DNA of 64,000 nucleotides from Acidobacteriota bacterium (GCA_029565065.1 JAKQOW010000092.1:62001-126000), one strand, 5' to 3'; shown: positions 26,010 through 36,018, counted from the stretch's first letter. Made by a program: numbers and translations. Notes: generated by a model not told the origin, from the sequence alone.

Positions 26010-27809
26010 CTACGACAGGGCGGAGGGACGCCGTCGCCAGGCCGTGATCAGCAGGCCGGCCAGGACCGTTGTGGCGGCTGACAGAATGCCGGCCGGCAGG
26101 ATCCGGCCGTAGATCCAGTTCCCGGTGGCGAACAGGGCGCAGTAGATCATCCCGCAGCCGAAGACCATGCAGAGGATCCCGTGGGGGACGTCCCACCCCG
26201 GGGCGCCGGGAGCTTCCAGATCCTCACCGTCCCGCCGTGCGTCCTCCAGCACGCGGCGCCAGCCGGGGCCGCCGGGACGGACCAGGCGGTAGAAGGCGCG
26301 CAGGGTCTCCGGATCGGTGGACCGGCTGAATCCGGCCACCAACATCCAGGCCAGCGTGGTGACGGCGACGCCGGCCACCAGCTGAACCGGCGCGCTCACC
26401 AGCGGCAGGCCGGTGTGGGGGTGGATGAACTGGAAATAGACGGCCACCAGGAACGATGTGAGCATGGCCGTGATCTCGCTGGCCGCATTGACCCGCCACC
26501 AGAACCAGCGGAGGATGAACAGCAGTCCCGTGCCCGCCCCGATCTGGAGCAGGATCTGGAACGCCTGCAGGGCATTCTCCAGCAGCAGGGCCACGATGCT
26601 GGTGGCCACCATGAGGCCCACCGTCGAGAGGCGCCCGATGAGCACCAGCCGGCGTTCGCCGGCGTCCGGGCGGATGAACCGGCGATACAGGTCGTTGACC
26701 AGGTAGGACGATCCCCAGTTCAGGTGGGTGGAGACAGTGGACATGTACGCCGCCAGCAGCGACGCCGTCACCAGTCCCAGCAGCCCGGCGGGCATGAAGC
26801 TGAGCATGGCCGGATAGGCGAAATCATGGCGGATCAGCCCCGGATCGGCGTGGGGGAACGCCCGCTGCAACGCCGCCAGGTCGGGGAAAACCGCCAGGGA
26901 GGCCAGCGCCACCAGGATCCACGGCCACGGCCGCAGTGCGTAGTGGGCGCAGTTGAAGAACAGCGTGGCGGCCACGGCGTCCCCCTCGGACCGCGCGGCC
27001 AGCATGCGCTGGGCGATGTAGCCGCCGCCGCCCGGTTCGGCGCCCGGGTACCAGACGCTCCACCACTGGACGGCTAGCGGCAGCACCAGCAGCAGGAGGA
27101 ATGTCTGGCCGTCCGACGGGTCGGGGAGCAGACTCAGTTTAGCCGCCACCGTCGGGTTGCCCAGCAATCCGGACAGCCCGCCCACCTCCGGTCGGCCCAG
27201 GGCGACCACGGCGGCGCAGACCGCGCCGGCCATGGCCAGGATGAACTGGAAGAAATCGGTGAGCAGGACGCCGCTGAAGCCGCCCAGCGCGCTGTAGACC
27301 ACCGTGACGACGCCGGCGATGAGCAGCGTCCAGCCGGCCGGCCAGTGCAGGATCACCGCCGCGATCTTGGTGAGCGCCATCGAGACCGTGGCCAGCACCA
27401 GGACGTTGAAGAACGCGCCCAGGTACACCGCCCGGAACCCCCGCAGGAACGCCGCCGCCCGGCCGCTGTAGCGCAGCTCGTAGAACTCCAGGTCGGTGAG
27501 GACCCCGGATCGCCGCCAGAGCTTCGCATAGACAAACACGGTGAGCATCCCGGTGAGCAGGAACGCCCACCAGGCCCAGTTGCCGGCGACGCCATTCTGG
27601 CGGACCATGTCGGTGACCAGGTTCGGCGTGTCGCTGGAAAACGTGGTTGCCACCATGGACACGCCGAGCAGCCACCACGGCATGCTCCGGCCGGACAGGA
27701 AGAACTCGGCGGCGCTGCGCCCCGCCCGCCGCGCTACGACCAGCCCGATCAGCAGCGAGAAGAAAAAGTAAGCGACGATGATGCTCCAGTCAAGCGCGTT
27801 CAGGATCAT
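26010..27809 (-). CDS. Sodium:solute symporter (SSS family)
   Basis: 599 residues with about 14 membrane segments. Typical SSS features: 'SLLIGLVVARRAGRSAAEFF' and 'FFLSGRSMPWWLLGVSMVAT' near the N-terminus, and 'STVSTHLNWGSSYLVNDLY' in the region of TM8. It imports a sugar or other organic solute with Na+. It follows the GH20 gene by 32 bp in the same direction, so the transported solute is probably a product of the two glycosidases, such as galactose, N-acetylhexosamine or a disaccharide (inference). Confidence 0.92.
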   Translation of the reverse strand: MILNALDWSIIVAYFFFSLLIGLVVARRAGRSAAEFFLSGRSMPWWLLGVSMVATTFSSDTPNLVTDMVRQNGVAGNWAWWAFLLTGMLTVFVYAKLWRRSGVLTDLEFYELRYSGRAAAFLRGFRAVYLGAFFNVLVLATVSMALTKIAAVILHWPAGWTLLIAGVVTVVYSALGGFSGVLLTDFFQFILAMAGAVCAAVVALGRPEVGGLSGLLGNPTVAAKLSLLPDPSDGQTFLLLLVLPLAVQWWSVWYPGAEPGGGGYIAQRMLAARSEGDAVAATLFFNCAHYALRPWPWILVALASLAVFPDLAALQRAFPHADPGLIRHDFAYPAMLSFMPAGLLGLVTASLLAAYMSTVSTHLNWGSSYLVNDLYRRFIRPDAGERRLVLIGRLSTVGLMVATSIVALLLENALQAFQILLQIGAGTGLLFILRWFWWRVNAASEITAMLTSFLVAVYFQFIHPHTGLPLVSAPVQLVAGVAVTTLAWMLVAGFSRSTDPETLRAFYRLVRPGGPGWRRVLEDARRDGEDLEAPGAPGWDVPHGILCMVFGCGMIYCALFATGNWIYGRILPAGILSAATTVLAGLLITAWRRRPSALS

Positions 27810-27841
27810 GCGGTGCGTCTCCGGTGTCTGTTTGCGACGTT

Positions 27842-30115
27842 TCAGCGAGCGGGTGCCGCCGGCGCATGGGCCAGCCGGGCGGCCGGCAGCTCCTGGCGCG
27901 GGAGCTCCGGGCCCTCCCAGAAGACCGCCAGGGATTTGTCGCCCAGCATCTGCAGGTAATCCAGGACCAGGCCGTGGCGGCCCGCCGCCAGGCGGATCCG
28001 GCCGGTCTGTTCCCGGGACTCGTGGGCGGTTGTGTTCTCCACCACGAGCACCCCGTCGATGAAGAGCCGGCTGCCGTCGTCGGAGCGCAGCGAGAAGGCG
28101 TACTCGCCATCGGCCGGGACATCGATGAATCCGGTGAAGCGCAGCCCGAAAAATTCAGGCCGCACGCCGGGCGAGACATCGATGGCCGGGACGGTGGTCA
28201 CCGCCGCCGGTCGGAGCGCGGCGAAGTCGGGGATGGCGTTCCAGTTGCCGGGATAGTAGGCCGCGCGCAGGCCGGGGACGGTATCGCCCGCGGTCACAGC
28301 GGGGAGCGGCCCGATCCGGCAGGTGGTCCGCACCTCGGGACTCGGCGTGAGCCCGGGCCGGAAGGCGGTCGCCCGCAGGGTGGCCGTCCGTTCCAGCCGG
28401 ATGGGGCCGGCCGTCGACGGTGAGTCGGGGTGCGGCGCGGTGCCGTCCAGCGTGTAGCGGACCGCCGCGCCCGGGACGTCAGTGGCGAGCGTCACGGTCA
28501 CCGGGCCGCCATCCGCGCCGTCGGTTTCCAGCCGGGGTGGCGGCACCATGGCGGCGATCCCCAGCGCGGCCAGGCGGTCATAGTGGCCGTTCATCCGGTG
28601 GGAAAAATCCGCCCAGTCGCGGGCTTCCCGGGGCGACCACAACACCTCGGCGAGACCGGCCAGCCGCGGGAACACCTTGCCGTCCACCGCCGGCTGCGGG
28701 GCGTACTCGGCCCACATGTTGGCCTCCCCGCCCAGCACCCGCGCCGCGTGCTCCGGCGGCATCCCCGCCGGAACGGGCTCCAGGCTGTAGATCTTGGCCA
28801 GGTCGATGACGGACCACGGGTAGTCGATGTAACAGTGGCTGGTGGGCGAGACGATCACGTCGTTGCCCGCGGCGGCCGCTTCGGTCACGATCCGTTCGCC
28901 GAGCCAGCCCCGCCAGTACTGCACGGTGACACCCTCGGCCAGGCCGCCTTCCATGATTTCATCCCAGCCCGTGACCCGCTTCTCCTTGCCGCGCAGATAC
29001 GCGGCGATGCGGCGGATGAACCAGCTCTGCAATTCCGCCTCGTCCTTCAGCCCTTCGGCTGTTATGCGCGCCTGGCACTTGGGGCAGGCCTGCCAGCGCG
29101 TTTTGGGGCATTCGTCGGCGCCGATGTGGATGTACTCGCCGGGGAACAGCGTCGCCACCTCGTCGAGCACCTTCTCCAGAAACCGGAACGTGGCGTCGTT
29201 GCCGGCGCAGTAGACGTCGTCGAACACGCCCCAGCGGGCGGTCACTTCGAAGGGCCCGCCGGTGCAGGAGAATTCGGGATACGCCGCCAGCGCCGCCGTG
29301 CAGTGGCCCGGCATCTCGATCTCGGGCACCACGGTGATGTAGCGCTCCCGGGCATAGGCCACGATCTCGCGGATGTCGGCCTGGGTGTAGAAGCCGCCGT
29401 GCCGCTCGGCGCCCTCGCCCCGCCAGGCACCCACCTGGGTGAGCCGGGGGAACGCCTTGATCTCGATGCGCCACCCCTGGTCCTCGGTCAGATGCCAGTG
29501 GAGGCGGTTCAATTTGTGGTAGGCCAGGGCGTCGATGACATGCTTCACGTAGTCCTTGCTCATGAAGTGGCGGCAGCAGTCCAGCAGCAGCCCCCGCCAG
29601 GCGAAGCGAGGCTGGTCGGTGATCCGCAGGCAGGGCAGCGCGGCCGGCCCCGTTTTACCGGCCGCCGCGGACTCGGCGGCGGCCGGAAGGAGCTGGCGGA
29701 CCGTCTGCACGCCGCGGAAGATGCCCTCGGCCGTCGGCGCCCGGAGCAGGACGCCGTCGGTGCGGATCTCCAGCTCATAGCCCTCGGGCGCGAGTTCAGG
29801 CCGCGCGTTCTGCCGGGTCAGCCGGATGACCGAAGCGGTTCCCGCCCTGGGCAGCCGGTCGGTGACCGTGAGCTGGCCGCCGGCGGCGCGGCCCAGGGGG
29901 ACGGCCAGCATCCGGGCGATGCGGCGAAGTTCGCGGTCGCCCGGGTCGGTGACGAGGCGCGTGGACCGGGTCAGGGAGAACGCGCCCGCGTCCATCCGGA
30001 TCTGCGCGGGTCGGGGGACCAGCGCCGGTTCCGCCATGGCCGCCTTTGTGCCGGACTGAGGGAACGCGACTCCGGCGGCTGCCAGCATCAGGAACATCGC
30101 CAGTACAGAACGCAT
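27842..30115 (-). CDS. Beta-N-acetylhexosaminidase (GH20) with C-terminal PA14-like domain
   Basis: 757 residues. Signal peptide (1-19), N-terminal GH20 subdomain (about 30-165), then the (beta/alpha)8 barrel with 'LHWHLTEDQGWRIEIKAFPR', 'PEIEMPGHCTAALAAYPE' and the catalytic pair D334-E335 in 'IGADECPK'. After the barrel there is a chitobiase-like C-terminal region and a PA14-type domain ('DGEYAFSLRSDDGSRLFIDG'), probably for glycan binding. Start 30115 was chosen over an upstream ATG at 30190 because AAGGAG lies 7 nt before it and the signal peptide follows at once. It removes terminal GlcNAc or GalNAc from glycans outside the cytoplasm. Confidence 0.93.
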   Translation of the reverse strand: MRSVLAMFLMLAAAGVAFPQSGTKAAMAEPALVPRPAQIRMDAGAFSLTRSTRLVTDPGDRELRRIARMLAVPLGRAAGGQLTVTDRLPRAGTASVIRLTRQNARPELAPEGYELEIRTDGVLLRAPTAEGIFRGVQTVRQLLPAAAESAAAGKTGPAALPCLRITDQPRFAWRGLLLDCCRHFMSKDYVKHVIDALAYHKLNRLHWHLTEDQGWRIEIKAFPRLTQVGAWRGEGAERHGGFYTQADIREIVAYARERYITVVPEIEMPGHCTAALAAYPEFSCTGGPFEVTARWGVFDDVYCAGNDATFRFLEKVLDEVATLFPGEYIHIGADECPKTRWQACPKCQARITAEGLKDEAELQSWFIRRIAAYLRGKEKRVTGWDEIMEGGLAEGVTVQYWRGWLGERIVTEAAAAGNDVIVSPTSHCYIDYPWSVIDLAKIYSLEPVPAGMPPEHAARVLGGEANMWAEYAPQPAVDGKVFPRLAGLAEVLWSPREARDWADFSHRMNGHYDRLAALGIAAMVPPPRLETDGADGGPVTVTLATDVPGAAVRYTLDGTAPHPDSPSTAGPIRLERTATLRATAFRPGLTPSPEVRTTCRIGPLPAVTAGDTVPGLRAAYYPGNWNAIPDFAALRPAAVTTVPAIDVSPGVRPEFFGLRFTGFIDVPADGEYAFSLRSDDGSRLFIDGVLVVENTTAHESREQTGRIRLAAGRHGLVLDYLQMLGDKSLAVFWEGPELPRQELPAARLAHAPAAPAR

Positions 30116-30186
30116 AGACCGACTCCTTGGGCTAACAATTTGGACCGCGACCAGCCCGCGACCGGCGGAACGGCCGCGGCGGAAGA

Positions 30187-32934
30187 TCATGGCAGGGCGA
30201 CGGTCACCTCGCCCAGCGGCACGTTGCGGCGGATCTCGCCGGAGGGCCAGGGCCGCGGCGGCATGGGCCGCGATCGGACCGGTTCAGCCGGCGAAAGGGT
30301 GAGCGCGACAGCCCTACCCAGACGCTGGCGGCAGACCATCCACGCGGACGCCGTGCCGGACCAGCCGGCCGCCTTCGGATCAGCGCGTAGTTGCAGCTCC
30401 ACGCTGCGGGTGCCGATCGGGAGGGTGACGGTGTGCCAGGCCCACCGGCCGGCTTGTGCTTCGGTCCGCACAGCGGCTTTGCGGCCGTCCACGGTCGCGG
30501 CAAGCGCCGGCAGGGCCTGCTTCGCGGCGGCTTCGGCCGGGGTGAGGAGCACCGCCAGCTCCGCGGTCGTCACCGCGGGATTCAGCTCGAAGCGCGCAAC
30601 CAGACTCCCCGGACCGGCCGATTCCACAGAGGCTTTGTGAACCGCGTCCGGCAGGCCGTCCCCGGCGGTGACGTCCAGCGCCTGGGGCTGGACGCTCCGG
30701 CCGTCCACCCGGGCCTGGGCGGCCCGCTCGGGATTCAACAGGCGGGGTGATCCGGTAGCGGGGAACACTGTCACGGCGCCGGCCGACGCCGGGTCCTCGG
30801 CGGCTTCGAATACGGCGCCGGCCACGAGCGGGCCGGACGCCTCCGCCAACGGGTAGATTTCGTACACCGCCGTCTCGAAGCCGTCCAGCGGGAGGGTGAG
30901 CGCGGCGCCGGCGGCGTACAGGTTCGGTGACACCCAGCGCGTGGGGTACACCCGCTCCAGCACCAGCGTGTTCGCCTCCGGGTCCAGCCCGTACGCAGGC
31001 GTCAGTTCCGTCCGGAGCGCCTGGGCGGCGATGACGGGATTGCGGGCGACCAGGATCCCCCGGCGGCCCTTGAAATGAACATACCCGTAGGCCTCGCCGC
31101 GGGCGGGGTCGCCGCCCACCATCTCGGTTTGGGTGAGCACGGAGAATCGGTCGCGCGCCCAGCGCAGGGAACGGGCCATCGCCTCCCATTCGCCGTCGCT
31201 GAGCAGGTCGGGTGAGATGTACAGCTCCCACATGCTGACGCCGCGGGCGACGTAGACGAGCGTCTCGTCGGTGAATTTGTCCATCGCCTCCGCCTCGCCG
31301 CCCAGCTTCTGCAGGTGGCCCTTGATAATGCCGTGGGTCATCAGGTTGGCCAGGGGAAACCAGAAATCGTGGCGGCGGTAGTCCTCGTGGAGCACGGTGT
31401 CGCGGTAGGTGATGGCCGCGTCCCGCCGGCTGATGGAGGGCACATCCGCCCAGCCGTAATCCTCGCCCTGCATCCAGATTTGGTCGGCGTACAGCAGCCA
31501 CCACGGGCTGAGCCAGGTGCCGGAGGTGATGTTGAGGAACATCTCCGGATCTTTCGCCCGCACGGCCCGGCCGAGCGCCGCGACGCTCTCCGTCACAGCG
31601 CGCCGCGAGTAGATGTCGACGGGGTGGCCATGGTCCGGTTCGCTGCAGCTGAACTGGATGCCGTCCCATTTGAAGTAGCCGACGCCGTCGTTGGCCGTCA
31701 GGTCGGTGACGCGCTGCCGGAACATCCGCCCGTAGTTTTGGCCGGCCAGGCAGAACTGGTCGCCGACGGTCTCGTAGCCGTGCTCGCGCATCCAGCCGAT
31801 CCGCCAGTCGCGGTGGGAGTAGCCGCCCGTGGGGCCGAACCAGATGCCGAGCCGGGTGCCGAGCTCGGCCAGCGCGTTCCGGATGGGGGCCAGGCCGTTG
31901 GGGAATTCGGCGGACCGGAGCACCCAGTCGCTGCGGTAGACGTCCCAGCCGTCGTCCAGGACGAAGGCGTCGAGCGTGAGCCCGCGCTTCGCCACCATCT
32001 CGGTCTTGAACTGTCCGATGATGCGGAGCAGGTTGGCCTCGTTCATCACCTGGCCGGGTTCCTTGACCATTTCGGGGGCGCGGACGTCGTACCAGGTGTT
32101 ATAGAGCAGGTACGGGCGCAGCGGCGCGACCCGGACCGCGTCCAGGTATTTCCAGAACCAGAGCTTGACGTGGGGATCGGGGGCCAGGCCAGTGACGGCC
32201 GGCGCCCCCTCGGTCCACTCCGGTCCCAGGCGCACGCCCATCTCCTGGCCGCAGCGCACCACCGGCCGATTCCCGTCCGTTGAAACGGCCGCGTTTTCAG
32301 CCGCCGGATACTCCAGACCGAAGAAGGCGCCGCCGGCGCCGCAGCGGACCGCGACCGGCTGGCCGAAACCGCCCGGCTTGAGCGTCTGGACGGCGTCGCC
32401 GAGGCGGCTGTCCCGCGCCCAGATCCAGCGCAGGAAATGCGGCGCACCCGTGAGCTGTCGCACGGCCAGCGTCCGCCGGAAGAAAAACGCATCCGCAGCC
32501 AGCCGGTAGGCGGCGCGGACCTCCAGGCAGCCGGCGGCGTCGCGGAAGATGAGCTCGAGCGTGACACCGCCGTCGGCGTCCTGCCGGCGGTCATGTCCGG
32601 TGAGAAGCAGGTCGTGCGCCCGCACCGTGACGGGGTTGGCAGCATTGGCCGATTGACCCGGCGCCTGCCAGTCCGTCCACATCAGTTCCAGGGCGAATCC
32701 GGCGTCGGTAGCCACCGAAGGCAGCGGTCGGCCCGCCGCCGACCAGGACGAGCGGGCGGCCAGGCGGTCTTCCGCCAGGCGCCCGTTCTCGAGGCGGACG
32801 GTGAGGACGACCTGGTCGTTCACCAGTTCAAACCGGCTGGATCCGACCGCCGGGTCCGCTCCCAGCGGGGCGGCGGCCCACCACAGCACCAGCACCGGAA
32901 TCAGCGCGGCGCGGCACGTTGAGTGGATCCTCAT
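30187..32934 (-). CDS. Secreted glycoside hydrolase of clan GH-D (GH36-like alpha-galactosidase type)
   Basis: 915 residues with a signal peptide (about 1-26). The N-terminal ~260 residues form a beta-sandwich. The TIM barrel contains 'DAFVLDDGWDVYRSDW' and 'YFKWDGIQF', where D423 in K-W-D matches the GH36 nucleophile. 'FLNITSGTWLSPWWLLYADQ' and 'WMQGEDYGWADVP' follow. A C-terminal beta domain is present. GAGGGAG precedes ATG 32934. Activity is probably alpha-galactosidase or alpha-N-acetylgalactosaminidase; the latter would suit the GH20 partner. First gene of a three-gene glycan operon with GH20 and an SSS symporter. Confidence 0.88.
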   Translation of the reverse strand: MRIHSTCRAALIPVLVLWWAAAPLGADPAVGSSRFELVNDQVVLTVRLENGRLAEDRLAARSSWSAAGRPLPSVATDAGFALELMWTDWQAPGQSANAANPVTVRAHDLLLTGHDRRQDADGGVTLELIFRDAAGCLEVRAAYRLAADAFFFRRTLAVRQLTGAPHFLRWIWARDSRLGDAVQTLKPGGFGQPVAVRCGAGGAFFGLEYPAAENAAVSTDGNRPVVRCGQEMGVRLGPEWTEGAPAVTGLAPDPHVKLWFWKYLDAVRVAPLRPYLLYNTWYDVRAPEMVKEPGQVMNEANLLRIIGQFKTEMVAKRGLTLDAFVLDDGWDVYRSDWVLRSAEFPNGLAPIRNALAELGTRLGIWFGPTGGYSHRDWRIGWMREHGYETVGDQFCLAGQNYGRMFRQRVTDLTANDGVGYFKWDGIQFSCSEPDHGHPVDIYSRRAVTESVAALGRAVRAKDPEMFLNITSGTWLSPWWLLYADQIWMQGEDYGWADVPSISRRDAAITYRDTVLHEDYRRHDFWFPLANLMTHGIIKGHLQKLGGEAEAMDKFTDETLVYVARGVSMWELYISPDLLSDGEWEAMARSLRWARDRFSVLTQTEMVGGDPARGEAYGYVHFKGRRGILVARNPVIAAQALRTELTPAYGLDPEANTLVLERVYPTRWVSPNLYAAGAALTLPLDGFETAVYEIYPLAEASGPLVAGAVFEAAEDPASAGAVTVFPATGSPRLLNPERAAQARVDGRSVQPQALDVTAGDGLPDAVHKASVESAGPGSLVARFELNPAVTTAELAVLLTPAEAAAKQALPALAATVDGRKAAVRTEAQAGRWAWHTVTLPIGTRSVELQLRADPKAAGWSGTASAWMVCRQRLGRAVALTLSPAEPVRSRPMPPRPWPSGEIRRNVPLGEVTVALP

Positions 32935-32963
32935 GGCTGCTCCCTCGTGATACGGATCGTGCT

Positions 32964-32992
32964 ACTGTAGCGGATCGGACGTGAGAAATCAA
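32964..32992 (-). promoter_or_regulatory. Promoter of the GH36-GH20-symporter operon
   Basis: On the minus strand: -35 TTGATT, 17-bp spacer, -10 TACAGT (each 4 of 6). Transcription would start about 20-25 nt before the ribosome site of the GH36-like gene. Confidence 0.5.
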
Positions 32993-33042
32993 CGCGTCCG
33001 TGCGCGCGAAACGCTGCATGGAACAGGCGCTCGACCGAAGGA

Positions 33043-34113
33043 TCAGTCGCGAGGCGCAGTTTGTGAGGGAATAGCGGCGGCGCGATCGGCGACGAGGCGG
33101 ATTTTTTCGGCGAGCACGCCGGGATCTTCGAGCGCGAGCCGCTCGGCGGAGACGCGCTGGTTGGCGGTGTAGAAGTTCCGCTCCACGGCGGTCCAGAGCC
33201 ACGGGATCAGTTCGGCCAGCTGCGTCCGGCACGCCGGGCCGTCCAGGCGGCGGCTCTCCGTCTTGAACGCCGACTTGTCCCAGGATCCGCCGAACAGCTC
33301 CGCCATGTTGAGGCGGCGGTAGGAGGCCATGAAATCGCCGGCTTCGTCATCCATGGCGGTGAACACCTTTCGGGGATCAGGACCGCCGGGCGAGGCCGAG
33401 CGCTCCATCTCGCGGTGGAGAAAGCGCAGGTTGTCCGCACGCACGGTCATGTCGAAGATGCGGTCGGCGACAACGTAAGGCACCAGGAAGTCGGGCGGCG
33501 CGAAAGCGGTCTGCTCCTGCCAGTTTTGGGCGAACGGGGAAAAATTGAGATCGGCCGCCAGCATCTTGATCCGGGCGAACACGTCGCCCCACTCCTCGGG
33601 CTCCCTGAGGGACCCGTACCGGATCCGGTCCCACAGCATGTGGTCGAAGAAGAGCCGGCCCAGCCGGTCGGGGTTGAACTCCAGCACCCGCTGCCGGGAC
33701 CGGTACCCGGTTTGGGACAATTGGTCGAGGCTGAGGCGTACGGCCGCCTCGCGGGGGCTTTTCTTGTCCAGCCGGATGGGCGCGGCGACCACCTCCCAGG
33801 TGTCCCGGCCGGGATCGAAGAACAGGCCTTCCACGAGGTACTCGCCGCGCGGAAGCAGGACCAGCTTCTCGTACGTGAGAACGTCGTCCGAACTGCTTCC
33901 GGAGGCCGCCAGAGAGGCCGTCTCGCGGAAGGCCACATAGCCGTCCAGGTTGATGATCACCAGTTGGAGCCGGAGATCGGCGCCCGCGGCGACGAGCAGG
34001 GTGGGCGCCAGGTCGAATTGCAACAGGACGTGGTGGCTGGGTGCGGCGCCCCAGGCACAACCAACGCCGATCGACAGGATCAGGGAGAGCAGGAACAGAC
34101 GGGTGCACGTCAT
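33043..34113 (-). CDS. Exported protein of unknown function
   Basis: About 356 residues with an N-terminal signal ('LFLLSLILSIGVGCAWGA'); the Cys does not sit in a good lipobox, so type I cleavage is more likely. A beta-rich first third ('LQLVIINLDGYVAFRETASL') is followed by a helical region ('FFDHMLWDRIRYGSL', 'SYRRLNMAELFGGSWDKSAF'). Two ATGs lie 6 nt apart; the one at 34113 has the better spacing (8 nt) from GGAGG. No family recognised. It is followed by the GH36 operon on the same strand but separated by a promoter. Confidence 0.75.
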   Translation of the reverse strand: MTCTRLFLLSLILSIGVGCAWGAAPSHHVLLQFDLAPTLLVAAGADLRLQLVIINLDGYVAFRETASLAASGSSSDDVLTYEKLVLLPRGEYLVEGLFFDPGRDTWEVVAAPIRLDKKSPREAAVRLSLDQLSQTGYRSRQRVLEFNPDRLGRLFFDHMLWDRIRYGSLREPEEWGDVFARIKMLAADLNFSPFAQNWQEQTAFAPPDFLVPYVVADRIFDMTVRADNLRFLHREMERSASPGGPDPRKVFTAMDDEAGDFMASYRRLNMAELFGGSWDKSAFKTESRRLDGPACRTQLAELIPWLWTAVERNFYTANQRVSAERLALEDPGVLAEKIRLVADRAAAIPSQTAPRD

Positions 34114-34223
34114 GGCCATTACCTCCGCTGCCGGCGCCGGTTTTCCAGCGGGCCGTCACACTCCGTTAGATGAACCGTGCGGCCGGAGGTTCATCCGCGT
34201 CCGCGGGGCGGGTCGGCGGGGCG

Positions 34224-34958
34224 TCAGGGCATGCGGCGCAGCCGGACCTCGACGCCCGGCACATCGGCGAGCAGCGGCGGCAGTTTGGCGATGTCGGTGT
34301 CCCCGAAATGATAGGGGTACAGCACCTTGGGCTGGATCCGCCGCGCCGCGTCGGCCGCCATCTCCAGCGTCATGGTGTACGGCAGGTTCACGGGGAGGAA
34401 CGCGATGTCGACGCCGGCCAGTCGATCCATTTCGGGGATGGATTCGGTGTCGCCGGCGATGTAGACGCGGGTGTCGCCGAAGGTGAGCACGTAGCCGTTC
34501 CCCTCGCCCTGCGGGTGGAAGGGGTCGCCGTTCGGCCGTTTATGTTCGATGTTGTAAGCCGGTACGGCCTGGACGAGAACGCCTTTCAACATGCGCGTAT
34601 CGCCGTTGGCCATGACGGTGACGCACTCCAGCCGGTCGGCGCAACGCGCGGTCGTGATCACCGCCGTCTGGGGTGTCCGGATTTCGGCGATGGCGGCCGG
34701 ATCCAGATGGTCGCCGTGGTGGTGCGTGATCAGGATCAGGTCGGCGTCGGGCAGGGCGGTGTAATCGGCCAGCTTGCCGTACGGGTCCACATGGATCCGC
34801 AGGTTGCCCAGCTCCAGCAGCAGCGTGCCGTGGCCGATGAAGGTGATGGTCAATGGACCGGCCGTCGTGTCGAAGCGGTCCTTCTCCATGGCGGGGCCGG
34901 CGGCGGATGCGGCTACGCCCAGCGCAACCACCAGGAACATCACGGACAGTATGCGCAT
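34224..34958 (-). CDS. Exported metallo-beta-lactamase-fold hydrolase
   Basis: 244 residues. Signal peptide ('VMFLVVALGVAASAAG'), then the MBL fold: 'ITFIGHGTLLLEL', the metal motif 'HHHGDHLD', 'IAGDTESIPEMD' and 'LYPYHFGDTDIAKL'. This is the UPF0173/UlaG-like branch of metal-dependent hydrolases, here with an export signal, which is unusual for these usually cytosolic enzymes. GGGAGG lies just upstream of ATG 34958, and a good promoter precedes it. Substrate unknown. Confidence 0.88.
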   Translation of the reverse strand: MRILSVMFLVVALGVAASAAGPAMEKDRFDTTAGPLTITFIGHGTLLLELGNLRIHVDPYGKLADYTALPDADLILITHHHGDHLDPAAIAEIRTPQTAVITTARCADRLECVTVMANGDTRMLKGVLVQAVPAYNIEHKRPNGDPFHPQGEGNGYVLTFGDTRVYIAGDTESIPEMDRLAGVDIAFLPVNLPYTMTLEMAADAARRIQPKVLYPYHFGDTDIAKLPPLLADVPGVEVRLRRMP

Positions 34959-34985
34959 GTCAGCCTCCCATTCGATGTTGCCGCC

Positions 34986-35014
34986 AGTATAAACGTCCGG
35001 CGGACTTCCTGCAA
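34986..35014 (-). promoter_or_regulatory. Promoter of the MBL-fold hydrolase gene
   Basis: TTGCAG, 17-bp spacer, TATACT on the minus strand; the leader to the ATG is about 20 nt and includes GGGAGG. Confidence 0.55.
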
Positions 35015-35160
35015 CGGGTGGCATGAGGGATTCGGGCTGCAGCGCCGGCGCGGCCAGCGGTTGTCATTTGGCTCAAACAGTCAACCGTCCCGAAGACGCA
35101 AATTCACCTGCGCGGATTTCCGGTTTCTGGTAGGATGAAACGGCGGAGAGGAGATCGCCG

Positions 35161-35430
35161 ATGCCGAAGAAAAAGCCGACCATACAAAGCGTGCCGGACA
35201 ACTCGAATTCCGAACCGGCTTGCGACCATGCGGCGGGTCACGCGTACATGTGCCTGCGCTGCGGCGCACTCTATGAGTCGGTCAACCCGCCGTTCCCCGT
35301 GGGCGGGCTCAGCTACAACTACGCTCGTCCCGGTGACGATCCCGCCTACGACGGCGTCGGCCGGTGCGGCCGCTGCGGCGGGCCGTTGTCGCTGATCCGG
35401 ACGTCCGGCGCCCACGGCCGCATGGCGTAG
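35161..35430 (+). CDS. Small zinc-ribbon protein
   Basis: 89 residues. Cys/His pairs are visible: 'CDHAAGH', 'CLRCGALYES' and 'CGRCGGPLSLI', i.e. two CX2C knuckles typical of a zinc ribbon. GAGGAG lies 8 nt upstream. It is an isolated plus-strand gene converging on the TPR gene. No partner or function is evident; nucleic-acid or protein binding is possible. Confidence 0.7.
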   Translation: MPKKKPTIQSVPDNSNSEPACDHAAGHAYMCLRCGALYESVNPPFPVGGLSYNYARPGDDPAYDGVGRCGRCGGPLSLIRTSGAHGRMA

Positions 35431-35452
35431 GCGCCCAGGCCGCGCCCGCGTC

Positions 35453-35986
35453 TCAACCCCTCGGATTGCCCAGTTGCAGGTCGAAGCGCTTCTTGGCTTC
35501 GGTGACCGCGTCGAGCCCCCGCTGCTCGGCGGTCTCCACCGCCTCCTTGAGCAGGCCGAGCAGCAGGCGGGCGCGGTTGGCGGCGGGGTGGCGGCAGTCC
35601 GGATCGCGGCTGACGGCCAGGCGGAGGTCGGCGGCGGCCCTCTCCAGCAGACCGTGCTTGAGGAAGATCTCGCCGCGATTGACCAGCGATTGGATGTCAC
35701 CCGGCAACAGCGCCTGGGCCTGATTGTATTCGCCGACCGCCGACGCCGGGCGGCCCAGTTTGTGGAAGATGACGCCCAGCATGGCGTGAACCAGCGCGTT
35801 TCCGCTGTCGAGCACCGCCAAGCCCTCGAAAATCAATCGCGCCTCCGCCAGGCGCCCTTGTTCCACCAGGGCATGACCCGTGTGAAACAGGGCGGCGAGT
35901 TGCGTGGGGGTCATGTCGAGGGCCTCGTCGAGGGTGATTTCGCCTTTCAGGAAGCGGTTCCGTTTGGTTTGCGCCGCGTCAGCCAT
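35453..35986 (-). CDS. TPR-repeat protein downstream of the RiPP-like locus
   Basis: 177 residues, soluble, with four or so TPR units ('LFHTGHALVEQGRLAEARLI', 'LVHAMLGVIFHKLGRPASAV', 'SLVNRGEIFLKHGLLERAAA'). GGAGGAACG precedes the ATG. It lies 63 bp after the radical SAM gene with a strong hairpin between, so it may be the third gene of that operon. TPR proteins scaffold protein contacts; the N-terminal 'FLKGEITLDEALDMTPTQL' resembles the start of type III secretion chaperone-like TPR proteins (SycD/LcrH type), but that is a loose likeness. Confidence 0.82.
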   Translation of the reverse strand: MADAAQTKRNRFLKGEITLDEALDMTPTQLAALFHTGHALVEQGRLAEARLIFEGLAVLDSGNALVHAMLGVIFHKLGRPASAVGEYNQAQALLPGDIQSLVNRGEIFLKHGLLERAAADLRLAVSRDPDCRHPAANRARLLLGLLKEAVETAEQRGLDAVTEAKKRFDLQLGNPRG

Positions 35987-36018
35987 CGTTCCTCCTTGTC
36001 AAGCCGGGAAATCATCCC